Positions 34,200 to 46,659 of a stretch of DNA of 64,000 nucleotides are shown here, in pieces. A program made the translations under genes and the position numbers. The first letter of the stretch is position 1. Every line of letters starts with the position of its first letter. The notes beneath the pieces were generated by a model. That model had not been told where the DNA came from. It was given only the letters and a program-made list of their open reading frames with translations, and searched no databases. The DNA is from Branchiostoma lanceolatum (Eukaryota > Chordata > Leptocardii > Amphioxiformes > Branchiostomatidae). The stretch is from assembly GCF_035083965.1 (NCBI RefSeq), contig NC_089722.1, positions 24,364,142 through 24,428,141 on the forward strand, given 5' to 3'.

Positions 34200-36452
34200 A
34201 TGCTAACCATGAATGTTTCAAGGCCGTCTGGCTTGCTTCTTAAGTCAGGTTTCCGCCTGGCACTTTGCCCCAGACCGGTGGCCACGAGCGCAGTGATGTG
34301 TAAGGGGGAGGAGCGGGTTGTTCGCAAGGACATCCGAGACAACCCCTCCAACCACCCGTACAGGTCCGACTGGCAGTCCGGGCAGTACTACGACCCTAGG
34401 AACTTCAAGAGCGAGTTCCTCAAGCCTAAGAGGATCAGGGTTTGGGGAAACTTATGACATCACAATATGAGTCTTTTTTTCTGTGGCGATAAATTGTAGA
34501 GAAAGATGATATGGGGTGAAAAATCGAGCAGTCACATATTAAAATATTTAATCTTTTTAGCCCCCTACCTCTCCCCATCTATGTGATCATATGATATATA
34601 CTAGTATTTGACTAGCCCTCCATTCTGTCATCATATATGACAAAAAATCAAATTCAATGCTTGGGTAGCTTTACATAGTCATTTGTAAAAAAAAAAGTAT
34701 CTGTTACATGTTATAATACAGCAATTTCACATTTTCTGATTATATACTGTTTCTAACTATTCCTCTCCCACAGTATGACTATGAAGACATCGAGTGCCGT
34801 CTTGGGACGTGGTTCGACCCAGAGAACATTGGCTGGTCCACTTGGCAATTCAAGTACGTGTTTGTATCAGCTGGTTTGTATCATGTCATTGGCTGTTGAT
34901 TTTTTTCTAGTCTGTGTCAGGTTGCAATTGTATCATTGACCCTAAATGACTTGATTTTTTTTTCTTATACCTTTGCACACATTGTAGAATCGTAATTACT
35001 GAAATTTGTTTTTACCTGGAGAGCGCTAAGTGCATATATCATATGTGTCACTACGGTTTACTCTACTTTTGTTGTGCATATGACAGGCGGCCCTTTGACT
35101 GGAATGAAAGCCCACTGAGAGACGAGGAGAAAGAACCAGGACCTGAGGACAAGAACTGGCACGACAAGCCTGTCCACATTTTCCACCCCTTCACAAAGGT
35201 ACACTTTGACAGGAATACACATGGTATCTTGATCAGTAAACATGTTACCAGTGGGTACTGTACTAGAAAAGTCTGTAGCACTAGCAGGGCAGTTGTGTTG
35301 TGACTAGCAATCATAACTTTCTTATCTCCCATGCTTACTTCTGGTAAGTATTTTAGTCTTAACAGGCAATGTTGTCAAGTTGTGAAAGTTGAGAAACTGT
35401 TAATGTAGTGTTATACAAGGTATCACAGATTGCCGAAGTGCAGATTTCCCTTCTGTTCCATGTAGGTGCTGGAAGGTGAAAAACAGGGTCTGTTGCTGAC
35501 CAAGTCGAAATGGATGCAGAAGGAAGGTGACAATGGAACTCTTCCACAGCACATCACAGACCTGGGGAACAACATCACCATTCCTGATCACGAGGAGCGC
35601 ATACGGGAAGCCATCTTGTACGCACATGAACACGACACTCAGGACCCTATGGTAAGCAGGAACCAGTCTGCACAATACATGCTGTCCCAGCTTCTGTTCA
35701 TGTGCTCAACTGTTACGGGACAGTACCCAGAGCTGCTCGACCGGCGTGTCGTAGACGGGATGGATGTCACTGCAAACTGGCATCGCGGCGAAGACCTGAT
35801 CCAGACGAAAGGAAAGATCGGGACAATGATGCTTTCCAAGTCACCTCTGCCTCCATTTGCCAGTCCCGACGACATAGCAGAAACAGCTGATCATGAGTTA
35901 GAGTCCATCTTCCCTGTTGCCCGCATCATAGACCTGCAACCAGCCAACATATACACGACAGAGGATCACACCGGTTTCTTGGATGGGTACTCCTTCCCAC
36001 ACATGCACACCCTGTTTCTGCTGAACATCGACAGAGCGGCGCGACGGAGGCACATGACTGTCAAGATGATGATGTTTGCTCACGCTAACTGCCTGGCTCG
36101 AGCAAGAAAGCTGTACGGAGACACCGAGATGGATCTACCGGAACCAATCACTGCGCAGGGTGTCGCCATGGAGGATGGAGTCTTCCACTTCCTAGTGTAC
36201 CAACTGAACACAACAAAGTTACGAGAAGATGGTGGGGTAAAGAACATGGTGTGGCTTGACTGCGACAACCGTCTGTACAACTACATGTACCTCATGGATC
36301 ACGCTGCCAATGTGTGGCCGCTGAAGAAACGTAAAAGTTGGGTGAAGCACAACAAGAAAAGACTGGAGGTTGGACTGCTCGAGTACAATCCTGATGTGTT
36401 GAAGAAGTTTGTAGGCATGTACATGAATGGGGTGGCTTCTGGTCATCAGTGA
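34200..36452 (+). CDS. MRPL37: Mitochondrial ribosomal protein L37 (mL37), complete (472 aa)
   Basis: Large-subunit protein of the mitochondrial ribosome. Exons 34200-34439, 34774-34853, 35087-35198, 35466-36452 (1419 nt, consistent phase). The long last exon matches the family closely: LEGEKQGLLLTKSKW, TANWHRGEDL, ARIIDLQPANIY, DHTGFLDGYSFPHMHTLFLL, ARARKLYGD, FHFLVYQLNTT, GVKNMVWLDCD, KKFVGMYMNG. The N-terminus (MLTMNVSRPSGLLLKSGFR) is basic and suits a mitochondrial presequence. A second in-frame ATG at 34209 is an alternative start. The exon 1 donor is atypical (AGG|GTTTGG). It is related to MRPS30/mL65, but the match is to L37. Confidence 0.93.
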
Positions 36453-37386
36453 CAGTGAGCAACATTGAAGTACATGATTATGTGATCATGATAAACAGAA
36501 CATTGTACAACTTGTATTTTTTTTCATAGACAATGTTACACATAGTAACTGTTACTGATCTTGATTGGTATTTGAAATATGGTAGATCATAAACTGTGTC
36601 TGACTGAAGGCATTAATGAGATGTGATCATGAGAAATAGAAAGCAGTTCCATTACTTAGAAATACATTCAAATTCTGGCTTATCTCTGGCTTGTGTCTTT
36701 CTTTTCATCCTCAGACTTTGTTAGAGATCTCCAGCTGACAAGGGCATTAAAAAGAAAGCAATGATAAGCAGTTTGGTGCACTGAGACTGATAATACTATA
36801 TAAAAGCTGATATATCTGATATCATCATCATAATGTGCCACAAAAGCATGGGATTATAAAAGTGCATAATGCGATAAAAAAAGGGTCAACATTTCATGTA
36901 CCGTATGTTGTTTCTGGTGGCTTTTTTATTGTGGAAATAATGAGACAAGGCTAAACTCCATTTAAATGATGCTGAAATTTATTGACTGTACAAAATCAAA
37001 CTATTATATAACAACCACATTATTTACATGTGCTGTTAAAAACACCATTAAAAAGTTCAGGCTATTTAGAATGTGTTGGATTTTTACATTTCCTCTGTCA
37101 AGAAGTTCTACATACAAATGTTAAAATTCAGTGCAGGGTGACAAATTCAATGTCATGATTTTTTAGTTAAGATGTAGAATCTTCGCACCCTATGATGTTT
37201 ATTTTTACTATGTTTATTTGATTGAGAAGACTGCAATGATAGTTGCATTCTGTTCAGCAAATACTTTCTATGTACACTTAAGAAGTACCAAGAGGCACAA
37301 CTAGGCAACCTGTCTACGTCTAGAAATGAACCATATGTGTGGAGCATTCTAAGGAAACCATGAAAACTAGCGCTATGGGTGAGTTC
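36453..37386. other. Convergent 3' UTRs of MRPL37 and RSPH14
   Basis: AT-rich. TTTATT motifs near 36924, 36977 and 37197-37213 could be minus-strand AATAAA for RSPH14. No coding exon was seen. Confidence 0.4.
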
Positions 37387-39660
37387 CTATGGTTTCCACG
37401 TGATAACCCTAACAGCAATAGTCGCAGCTTTCACCACTGCCTGACTTTCATCCTCCATCCTTTTCTTGATAAGATCTACATGCTTCAGTAGCTCCTTCCT
37501 CCCCTCAGGAGCCTCGGACAAGGTGGTCAGGGCTTTCAGACTATTCAGCCTCACTTCACTGTTCTTGTCTTCTACGAGTTCTACAAGATGGGGGATTGCT
37601 CCGGCCTCCAGGGCCAGGTACTTCCCCTGGGTCGTTATGGTGATGGTCGCTATGGCGCCAGCCGCCATCGATCGGACGTACGTGTCTCCATCCTTCAGTA
37701 GCCCCACCAATGGCGGCAGGGCTTTCACCTCACAGGCCTTGTTCTTGCCATCAAGCGGGACGCTGAGGTCCATGATGTCGCGCGCCGCCTTGGCGCGGAT
37801 GATGGCCTGGTTGTGGCCAAGGAGCTCGGTGAAGACTTCCATCGCCCCGGCGACGAGTGCGTGCATGGTTTCCTCGCGGAGGCAGAAGTGTAACGTGTCA
37901 AGGATGAGTTCCTTGATCTCGTTAAGCTCGTCACGCAGTTTTCCGACAAGCTTGGGGACAAGTTGTGCCTCCACTACACCTGCAGCACCTGTAGAAAAAC
38001 AATGAAAACGCGAAAAAAATAACTTAATTTGAGCACCAAGAATTATTTTCAGCAGATACTGTAGGCAACCTTTTACTAAGCAGTGTCACTCTGTAACAAT
38101 GTAATACTTCAAAGGTACTTGTAAAAGGTCAACTGAGAAATTGGTGAATAGAAGAAACATGAAAGTGTACTTATGTAGCTATGAAATATTGATGAACTAA
38201 AGATAGGGACAATAGCTTCCTGTCCAATGGCATCAACCCTTGAGGTGTTAACTGAAGCATGTCCAAGAGAAGGAAAATTAGATATATGACTGCTTGGGAC
38301 AAACTTGGTAACAACTACTATAGTCTAAACAAAAAAGTGGCATTGCGGTGGTGCAATGGCAGGGTGTTTGGCCCAGAACCTAGAGGTCCTGGGTTCAAAT
38401 TTGGGGTCCCCTGATTTGTATTGTTGACGTTGTGCCCTTGGGAAAAGCACTAAAAAAAAACCCAAAAAAAACACGACTTTCCCCACTTCACTCAGGTGAA
38501 AAATAAGTACCTAGCTTTGGTTAGGGATGTCCCTCGGATAGGACTTTACATGGAGGTCTCGTGTTTGAGGAGGTACAAACCTGTACAAACCTGGTGTGTT
38601 ACATCATTAGGTGGTTTAATGGGTATGCAATACAAACAAAATACATGTAATACAATGATGGGAAAAGTAAGTTACCATAGGGGATCTCTGACATCATCTC
38701 CATGGCCATGTGTGCATTCTTCCTGGCAAGGTCCACGCTATCGTCAAACAGTTTGGACAGAGGCACAATAATGCCATAGTCCAGGAAGGCATCCCTGCCC
38801 TTGTTGTGAGTGGCAATAACATACAGCACCTGGTAAGGACGGAAGACTTAAGGTTAGACATTGATAAAAAAAGTACATGTAGTCTAATAAGTAAGAGTAA
38901 GATTTACATTGCCTTCAGGTTGAGTTGACCATGTGATAACCTCAGTCTTAACATTTAAAGTGAGACTTCACCATTTCCTGGCATTAAAATGTTGATCTTG
39001 CAAATATTAGTCATGTTATATACTATTAAATTGCATTGAAATTATGTTTGAATACTGCATAGTTTGAAATCTTGTCAGTACAATAAATTACATTTACACT
39101 TAAACTTTTGTTTTCCAGAGGAATAGTTTAAAGTCTTACTTCTGTAGTCTTGTGTCTGACAGTCGGATCCTTGTCACTCAAAAGCGCCTTAAGACTCTCA
39201 GCCACACCCACCTTTAGGGAAGCAAAATAGATTCATTGATTGGAAATGCATCAGCAATACAACCAATACGATGATACAAGATTGCTATCAACTAAAAATG
39301 TTCCCCATTTAAAGGGAACAGCAAAGCTGGTATCTTAACATGAAGAAAAATGACATGAACAAAAGTAGCCACCACAGCAACAAATTATGACATCAGTCAT
39401 CACAACAGCAACTTATGATAAGTCACACAAAAAGTTTCAAGACGAAAACAGAACACAGAACGAACCCTCAACGCATCTGCAATGTGTTCCGGGTCGTGCA
39501 GGTAGTCACAGAGAGTCATCAAGGCCCGCTGGCGGGTGATCAGCTCTTTATCGTTCAGCTCCCGGTTGAGTCTGGGGAGGGCCCGGTCTCCGTACGCCAG
39601 CGGAGCCTTGGTCGGGTCGATGTCCGGGGGAAGCTTCTGCGAGATCACCGTCTTAGCCAT
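37387..39660 (-). CDS. RSPH14: Radial spoke head 14 homolog, armadillo-repeat axonemal protein, complete (340 aa)
   Basis: Component associated with radial spokes of motile cilia and flagella (also called RTDR1). Minus-strand exons: 39466-39660, 39140-39211, 38676-38829, 37387-37988 (1023 nt, phase-consistent). LPPDIDPTKAPLAYGDRALP near the start, RQRALMTLCDYLHDPE, KTTEVLYVIATHNKGRDAF, AKAARDIMDLSVP, LLKDGDTYVRSMAAGA, GKYLALEAGAIPHLVEL, LNSLKALTTLSEAPEGRK and the end ITWKP follow the vertebrate protein in order, giving a helical ARM-repeat fold throughout. Length is close to human (348). The ATG at 39660 is used; upstream in-frame TTG is not needed. The exon 1 donor AGG|GTTCGT is atypical. 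An intron holds a SINE. Confidence 0.94.
38336..38644 (+). mobile_element. tRNA-derived SINE, copy 1 (RSPH14 intron 3)
   Basis: A-box-like GTGGTGCAATGGCAGGG and B-box-like GGTTCAAAT spaced as in tRNA, then GTGCCCTTGGGAAAAGCAC, GGAGGTCTCGTGTTTGAG and AACCTGGTGTGTTAC. The 3' tail is AATACAAACAAAA. It is colinear with 60411-60774 and is shortened internally. It lies opposite to RSPH14 transcription. Confidence 0.85.
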
Positions 39661-40090
39661 AGCTGAAGTTGTACTCAATCACTAGAGAATGAAGTTTAGC
39701 GTTTATGGGTACGTGGTGGTGAAAGCACTGGATTTGAAACGTTCCTGACGAAAGTTCGCGAATCGATACTTGAGGAAAGTCAGACCGCAACCCTTTGTTT
39801 AACTTGTTGTCAGGGCAACCACATCTAAACGCTACAAACAAAATAGGCTAATCAAACGATAGAATAGAAAAGAATATTTCTAGTAATAAATAAACATCAT
39901 TCTCAATTTTTTTATGACATTATGAGTGTAATTGAAAGAAGCATGTACTCGATAAAGTTGGTTTTGTTGACTTAAAGGTTTCCGTTTGTATCGAGTTTTG
40001 TTAGTTTTGTTGCTGTTATCCACTCTCGTTCACATCTCGCGAGACTAAAGTGAGGCGAGATTTGAGACAAGATGGCGGGCCGTTTCGAAG

Positions 40091-40166
40091 TGTTACGCGC
40101 CGAAATGAGTCCTTCGAACCCTCCATACAATCAGTCGTAGTACAGTCACAATATGTTGAATCAGGC
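40091..40166 (+). repeat. 76-bp repeat, inverted copy at 49789-49864
   Basis: TGTTACGCGCCGAAATGAGT through CAATCAGTCGTAGTACAG to TTGAATCAGGC. The reverse complement occurs 9.6 kb away with only a few mismatches. The two copies bracket the whole satellite region. Confidence 0.9.
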
Positions 40167-42499
40167 CATATAATATGTCCTCGTAACGATGACGGCCCAG
40201 AGAACCCCGTGTAGTTCACAAAATAACTAAGACTTCTACTATATTGACGGGTTACCACGTCAAAGTCTGCCCATAACTAAGATTTTCAGAGGTCTCCGCC
40301 ATTGTTTTTTGGCTGAAATACGCACCACATGGGGGTTTCGTGGCACCCGGTTACAGGGTGAGGCGCATCTGTTTCCGGGTCACACTGGTTCATAATAGAA
40401 ACGACTTGACAGTTTACCGGGGATACTTGGCACAAATATGTGGGACTGTTTGGACGACAGTAATGCTTTTTCTGGCCAGCTGCGTGTCCAAGAAGGCAAG
40501 AGGTTTGTGTAGACATTGTTCACAGTGTAAACATTTCTGTAACGTAACGTTAACGTTAGAACGTTTAGTTAGAACGTTAGAGTTTCGATACGATACATAT
40601 GGGGAATCATACCATCTCTACGTACACATGTACACCTGTTGGGTGTTAGGACGAGTAATAATATGCTGTAATTCTTTTCGTTGCTATGTTTGCGGCATTT
40701 ATGGAGAAAAAAAAAAAACACGTCACGCTCCTTAGTTGGGGAGGGGAGGGGGGCGATAAAATGTTCTCGGTAGAGCCAGCCATGCCATGTGTAAGCTCGG
40801 GTGATTGTTGGTTTAAAATTCTATATGGTCAGGAGGCACTGAACTTGTAAATACACTAACATGGATGATATGCATGGTGTAGTTTGTATTTTTGAGAATG
40901 CTTCACTAACCATATAACTATAATATAAAACATAATTTTGTGTAATAATCTGTGTGTATATATTTTATTTGTTAGTTAATCCATGCGAAGAAACATAATT
41001 TTTACTACTTTTAGCCTGCAACTAGTGTGTCCGTGCACAATTTTGATTCAAAGGTTTTCATTTGAATACTAGTAACTTACCTTTATACAAATACATGTAC
41101 ATTCTTCGGGAAGGGAGACACTGGCAATTGTTGTAATGCCCATCTGAATAAATTTTTGTTGTTGAATACATTTTCAGAATGGGCATTTCAGGCCCTTTTC
41201 ACTGTCCTTGATGCATCTACATACCCTGTCACCATAGCTGCCTGTTGATGTCTCGTGTGGGTAACACAAGGGTGCATCATATACTTGTGCATGTATTTTC
41301 TTGAACAACCAACAGAATTGAACAGAATACATAAATGAATCAATGTTTTATGACTATGCTTCTTTCTGAAATTAATGAAAACAGATATTAGTATGTTGAT
41401 TTCCAGCCCTGCTGGATATTGATAATCCTATCAACCGTTCATTGCATGTTACGTCTTCATACCTGATATATGTTACTCTCATGTTGCTTTATTACATTGT
41501 AGATAGATTTGATATGTCCCGATTTATGTATTTGCAGAGAATTGTATTAACTGTTGTAAAAATGATAGACTCCTCATATAGCAAAGTGCGACTCTGTATT
41601 TGAGAAAATGCGGATCCAACAGTCTGTGCTGAACTCAGTAGATGATGCCGTTTCTTTGAAAACAATATGAATTTGATTATGTGTATAGAATACTAGATTG
41701 TCCTTTTGCTGCTTATTAGTTATACTACTCTATCTCACTACTGCTAGATACTAAATGAAAAATTACCCAGCTCTGTACATACCTGACGTGTGATTTTCCT
41801 TGTACATAGTAAGATGAGTGTGGTTTCTGAACTTGATCAATTTGTATATCTATGCCAGCTACTATGTGCCTCCAAGGATTGCTGTGCACAGAATCTTCTA
41901 ATCCTGACAGTACACTGTTTACAGAGTGTAGGTTCATGTAGAATATATAGTGAGTGCAGCAAGGCCATATAAACATTTTGCAGAATGCTTGCATCCTTCC
42001 TTTGTCCGGTGACGCAGGTTCCTACATAAGTCCCTTTCTTACCATAACTCATCAGTTTGTATTCCAATACCTTCCTCAATCACTTTGTGAAATAGACATG
42101 GATTCATCATTATTAGTATAGATCTTTTAGTTTTAGTGTAGTGGTGAAGACTGGATACAAATTGTAGATTCCATCTCAAGCTTCTGTGCAGAAGGCTACA
42201 ATACCTTTTCCCTTTGTGTAATGAAGAAATTATTTCATTTTTAACCTGCCTGTACGTACATGTAGAAAAGAAGATGAAGAATTTCCTATGTGCCGTAAGT
42301 TGTACTATGCAGGAAGTAGGAATTTGCAGAAAATATAGTCTATGCAATAGTCAGTAACAGTAGCATTGTGCAATAAAAAAGTATTTGTAAGAAGAATTTG
42401 GTGTTATTTCTATGTGCCTAAAGTTGAATTTTGAGAAAAGTCAGTGACTATAATCTAAAATTACAGGAAATATATTTGTATAGATTAGAGCAAGAGGAC

Positions 42500-42537
42500 C
42501 TGAGTGAGTGAGTGAGTGAGTGAGTGAGTGAGAGTGA
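42500..42537 (+). repeat. (GAGT)n microsatellite
   Basis: About nine GAGT units, slightly interrupted at the right end. Confidence 0.95.
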
Positions 42538-44104
42538 ATATACAAATGTAACTGATAAACATGCATAAAGAATGCTGGAAATGGTCAAATGCTCGACCAG
42601 TAAAACAAACATCTGAGTCACACATATGTATATTGTTTTCACTGTCAAATTCACAGTAGGTACAAAATGGAATTGCATTCTTCATATAAGCACAATTGTC
42701 TGTGGCAGGAGGAGAAAGGAGTTGCTCCACAGGATTGTAGAATTTGGCTCTGGCCGTTTTATTGGCCAACACAGGTTTCAAATACCAGGGTCTTTAAACA
42801 TTTGAAGTTGACTCTGATATTGCCCAATTGGTTATTGACATTCATCAGGTGAGGAAGATGATAAATCTATCCATATGTTGTATTATTCTGATATACTTTA
42901 AATGCATTTAATTTCACAGGTAGGGAGAAAAGGGAGTGTTCGCGGTAGTTTTAAGTTTGCAATGGAAACAATATTAGCGCTACAGTCATCGCGGGCAAAA
43001 GATTTCTCAGATTCCCACTGGCATTGGCAGCACACTCTCTTTCGATATCTTAATTCTACCCAGTGTCTACCCATTAAAATGACACACCTTTGGGACTACT
43101 GTTTTTACCTCTGTTGATTCGAATGACACCATTGAAACCACTTAATTTTCTCTGTGTGTGTCATTCCAATGACAGATGACACAGTTGGAAACTCAGCTTT
43201 CAGGGTGTGTCATTCCGTTGACATAGGGGGGAACTCAGCTATACCAAGGGTGTGTCATTCCAATGACATAGGGGAAACCCAGCTATACCAATGGTGTGTC
43301 ATTTCAATAACATAGAGGAACCTCGGCTAAACCAAGGATGTGTCATTCCAATGGCGGGAAACAGCTATAACAAAAGTGTGCCATTCCAATGTCATTGGGA
43401 GAAACATAGCCGTGCCATTGGTGTATCATTCCAATGATATAGGGTGAAAACAAGGTATTCCAAGGCTGTGTCAGTCGAATGACACAGGGTGAAATATAGG
43501 TGTGATGAGGGTGTTTTATTCCAATGACACATGGTGAAATTCATGTATTCATGTGTCGTTTGAATGACATAGGGTTAAATTCAGCTGTTCCAAGGGCTTT
43601 CCAATGACAGAAGGTGCAATTTAGAAGTTCCAACTGTGTGTCATTCCAAAGACATAGTGTGCTCCAAGGGTGTTTCTTTCCAATAAGGCAGGAATGTTTT
43701 TAGAATTTTTCATTTCATTTACTTTACCAGCGAACACATGTGCACTCAAGTCTCTGGTCCTCTTTTTCAGGCTATAGCTATAGCTACTTTCGTGCCTTTA
43801 ACATATTGCCTTAAAATAGTTACTAGCGTGTTCCTTTCCACGTGCATTCAGTGGCTCGAAACCCGCCTCCACTATCAGGCTATCGGTAACAGTTAGGTAC
43901 GCGTTCTGCCGATGATGATCCTTGCTGCTCGGTATAGCAACCTGTTCAGTTATGGCAATTTAGTCATGTTGCAATTAATCAGCGTTGGCAACCAAGCAGT
44001 GATACAATTGTCCATGTATGGGCATATCATGCACAAACGGTTTCACTTTGGCACGGCATTATGCTTAAAGGCCAGCAAGGAGCTTCTTTGTAATCTTCTT
44101 GATA

Positions 44105-44425
44105 TGAGTTCCACACAGTAGAGTCAAGAGTAACGCCGATGTACGTGAAGGAGTCTATCCGTTCGAAGTTGCTTACTCCATACTCCATATGTTATAGAGA
44201 CAGTCTTTCCCATATGTCGCAATTTCTGAGGCAGACCAAAAACCGTAGATTGATTTGTCCGGATGTCATTCAGTTTGATAACTTAATTTCTGTAAACCAG
44301 TTAGCTGCCCTTCTCATCTCCTCAGATACAGCTTCCTAATAATCACTTCTCGAGATTACCGAATGAACAGTGTCAAATGCATTTCTCAGATCGAGGAAAA
44401 GGACGGCCGTGCACGCTCTTACGGG
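44105..44425 (-). pseudogene. Decayed CR1/L2-like LINE reverse-transcriptase fragment
   Basis: Read on the minus strand, the region gives FLDLRNAFDTVHS (RT motif), then ANWFTEIKLS, and IDSFTYIGVTLDS, in the order of CR1/L2-type reverse transcriptases, with several stop codons. It interrupts the left satellite array of unit 1. Confidence 0.7.
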
Positions 44426-45307
44426 TACTGCATGTCAACTTGATGTCCTCCACTACCTTCTAAACGGCTGTACCTGTGCTGTGGTGTTTTTTTTTTTAAT
44501 TCTTTGGTGGGCCATGAGCTGACCACCACTGTTCATAAAGTGCTCTCGGATTTGTATATGGGTGAAATTCTTGCCATTTTCCAGTCACAATCCAATTTAT
44601 CTACAGTACTCCAAGGCTGTGTGAATCCAATGTCATTCTAATGACACAGGGTGAAATTCAGTGCTTCCAAGGGTTTGTCATTCCATGACACTGTGTGGAA
44701 TTTAGGTATCCTGAGGCTGTGCCATTCCGATCGGTGAAATGTTTGTATTCCAAGGGTGTGTCATTCCTGTGGCATAGGCGGAAACTCAGCTATTACAAAG
44801 GTGTGTCATTCCAATAACATAGGGGGAAACTGAGTTATCAGAAGGGTGCTGTGTCATTCCAATAGCATACGGATAAATCATGAAGTGTGTCATTTCAAAG
44901 GTGGAAAATCAACACTACCAAGGGTGTGTCATTCCATTGAAATAGGGGGGAAATCAAGTATACCAGGGATTTGTCATTACAGTGACATAGGGGGAAACTC
45001 GGCTATCACAAGGGTGTGTCATTCCTCGGGTCGTGTCAGTCCAATTTTAAAGAGACTAAGCTATCCTGAGGGTATGTCATTTTCTGTGTATGTGTATTTT
45101 TCTGCTTTTTAGCGGCGTCGCAAAATGACGACAGGTGAAGGCCCTATATGTACAGCGCAACGGTATAGCACAGCTACTGACGACTTTGACAGCACAGATA
45201 GATTAGAATATTAGGTGACTGTTACGTTAACGCGTTGAGAAAACTCCCCTTTCACCAGGTTTTAGAGAGAAAAGCGCTCCTAATGTAGTCTGTGTATCAG
45301 CCTTTTC

Positions 45308-45370
45308 AGCTTTCGTCCGCTCTCCAAGCTCTGCTACCGACCAAAAAAACTTGGGGAGCGGACAAAGGCT
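45308..45370. repeat. Short palindrome in the foldback spacer
   Basis: AGCTTTCGTCCGCTCTCCAAG is inverted as CTTGGGGAGCGGACAAAGGC with a ~20-bp loop. Confidence 0.8.
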
Positions 45371-46659
45371 AAGAATGCTGGTACTCAGCTTACTCAAAAT
45401 GACGGTGCACGTAGCACGTAGGAATTTACCTGGAAAGCTATGTGCAGCAGCATATATGCCAGGCCATCTCGCCCTGTGCCAGAATATGGTGAAGTCGCTT
45501 TTTTATATCTCAAATATAAAACATCGCATTTCCTTTAAACTTGGCTGCCGGATTAAAGACGGCTTACTCAGTTATCATAGGAACTCCCAAAAGAGGACCG
45601 TCAATGGCCGTAGTGATACTAACCGTTAAATCTCTTAGATAAAAGCATAGATTTCTTGCACAACGTTCAGATGATAGATCAGATTCCCCCTATGCCATTG
45701 TGATGACATACCCTTGTTAAAGCTGAGTTTCGCCTATGTCATCAGAATGACAAACATTTGGTATTGCTGAGTTTCCCCCTAAATAATTGGAATGACTCAC
45801 ACTTGCTATAGCCGAGTTTCCCCTATACTATCGGAGTGGCACACACATGGCACAGCTAAGTTTCTCCCTATGTCATTGCAATGACACACCCTTGGTATAG
45901 CTGAGTCTTTGCCTATATCATTAGAATGACACACCCTTGGCATAGCTGGATTTCCCCTATGTCATTGAAATGACACACCCTTTGTATAGCTGAGTTTTCC
46001 CCTATGTCATTGTAATGATATAGCCCAGTTCCCCTTATGTCATTGGAATGACAAACTCTTTGTATAGCTGAGTTTTCTCCTATGTCATTGTAATGACACA
46101 GCCTTGGTTTTTGCCAATGTTGTGTCAAGGACAATGACTTGGTGATCTGGATTACAAGTTTTAGATTAGATGTAACGTTAAGTTTCTCAACGATTCTGGT
46201 CAAAATACATAATGGTAGATCTTCTAAGGAGAATAACTCAACAAAAGGTACAACAGATTTTCATGTTATTTGGTACGCAGGTAGGTTGGACATAGACGTA
46301 CACACTGAAGTGCAAATTATGCAAATTGGGACTGAATTTGCAGAAGTAATGAAGAAAATCTATACCTCCATTCTAGGCATGTTAGTAGCAAAACTGGGTC
46401 ACACCCGTCACGTTAGTAGCAAACCTGGGTCACTTCTCCAGGGGCACGACAGGTGGTGGTCATACCATTGAGGGTTATAGAATGACATTGGTAGGGAACT
46501 GGTTTCCAAGAAAACCACATATGAGAACCAAACAAGCACCCACTGGCACAAAAAAGCACAACTTGCAACGGCAAGAACAATTCACTATGGCAAAAAAGAC
46601 ACCATTTAATTTTCATGAAGATTTCGCGTCGTAAGACTCTTATTAACGCATTGGGAAAT

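Larger units (their letters stand above)
39661..43130. other. Gene-poor region upstream of RSPH14
   Basis: AAGATGGCGGGC at about 40070 (YY1-like) may be part of the RSPH14 promoter or of a divergent transcript. From about 40300 rightwards the sequence is AT-rich, with AATAAA near 42371, and could be a long non-coding transcript or UTR. No coding exon is supported. Confidence 0.4.
43135..46215. mobile_element. Foldback-like structure, unit 1: mirrored satellite arrays
   Basis: The left array (43135-43690 and 44600-45075) repeats a 40-50 bp unit (CCAAGGGTGTGTCATTCC, AATGACATAGGGGGAAAC, TCAGCTATA). A spacer (about 45100-45670, starting AGCGGCGTCGCAAAATGACG) follows. The right array (45675-46115) carries the same unit in reverse (CACACCCTTGG, TATAGCTGAGTTTCCCCC). 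It ends at GTGTCAAGGACAATGACTTG. Long inverted ends built from short tandem repeats around a small middle are the known architecture of foldback (FB/TU-type) elements. A LINE fragment splits the left array. Confidence 0.65.

Noticed and set aside
40340-40735. 131-codon ORF with several cysteines right of RSPH14
   Set aside because: It contains tandem AACGTTAGAACG-type simple sequence and no recognisable domain; no splice partners were found.
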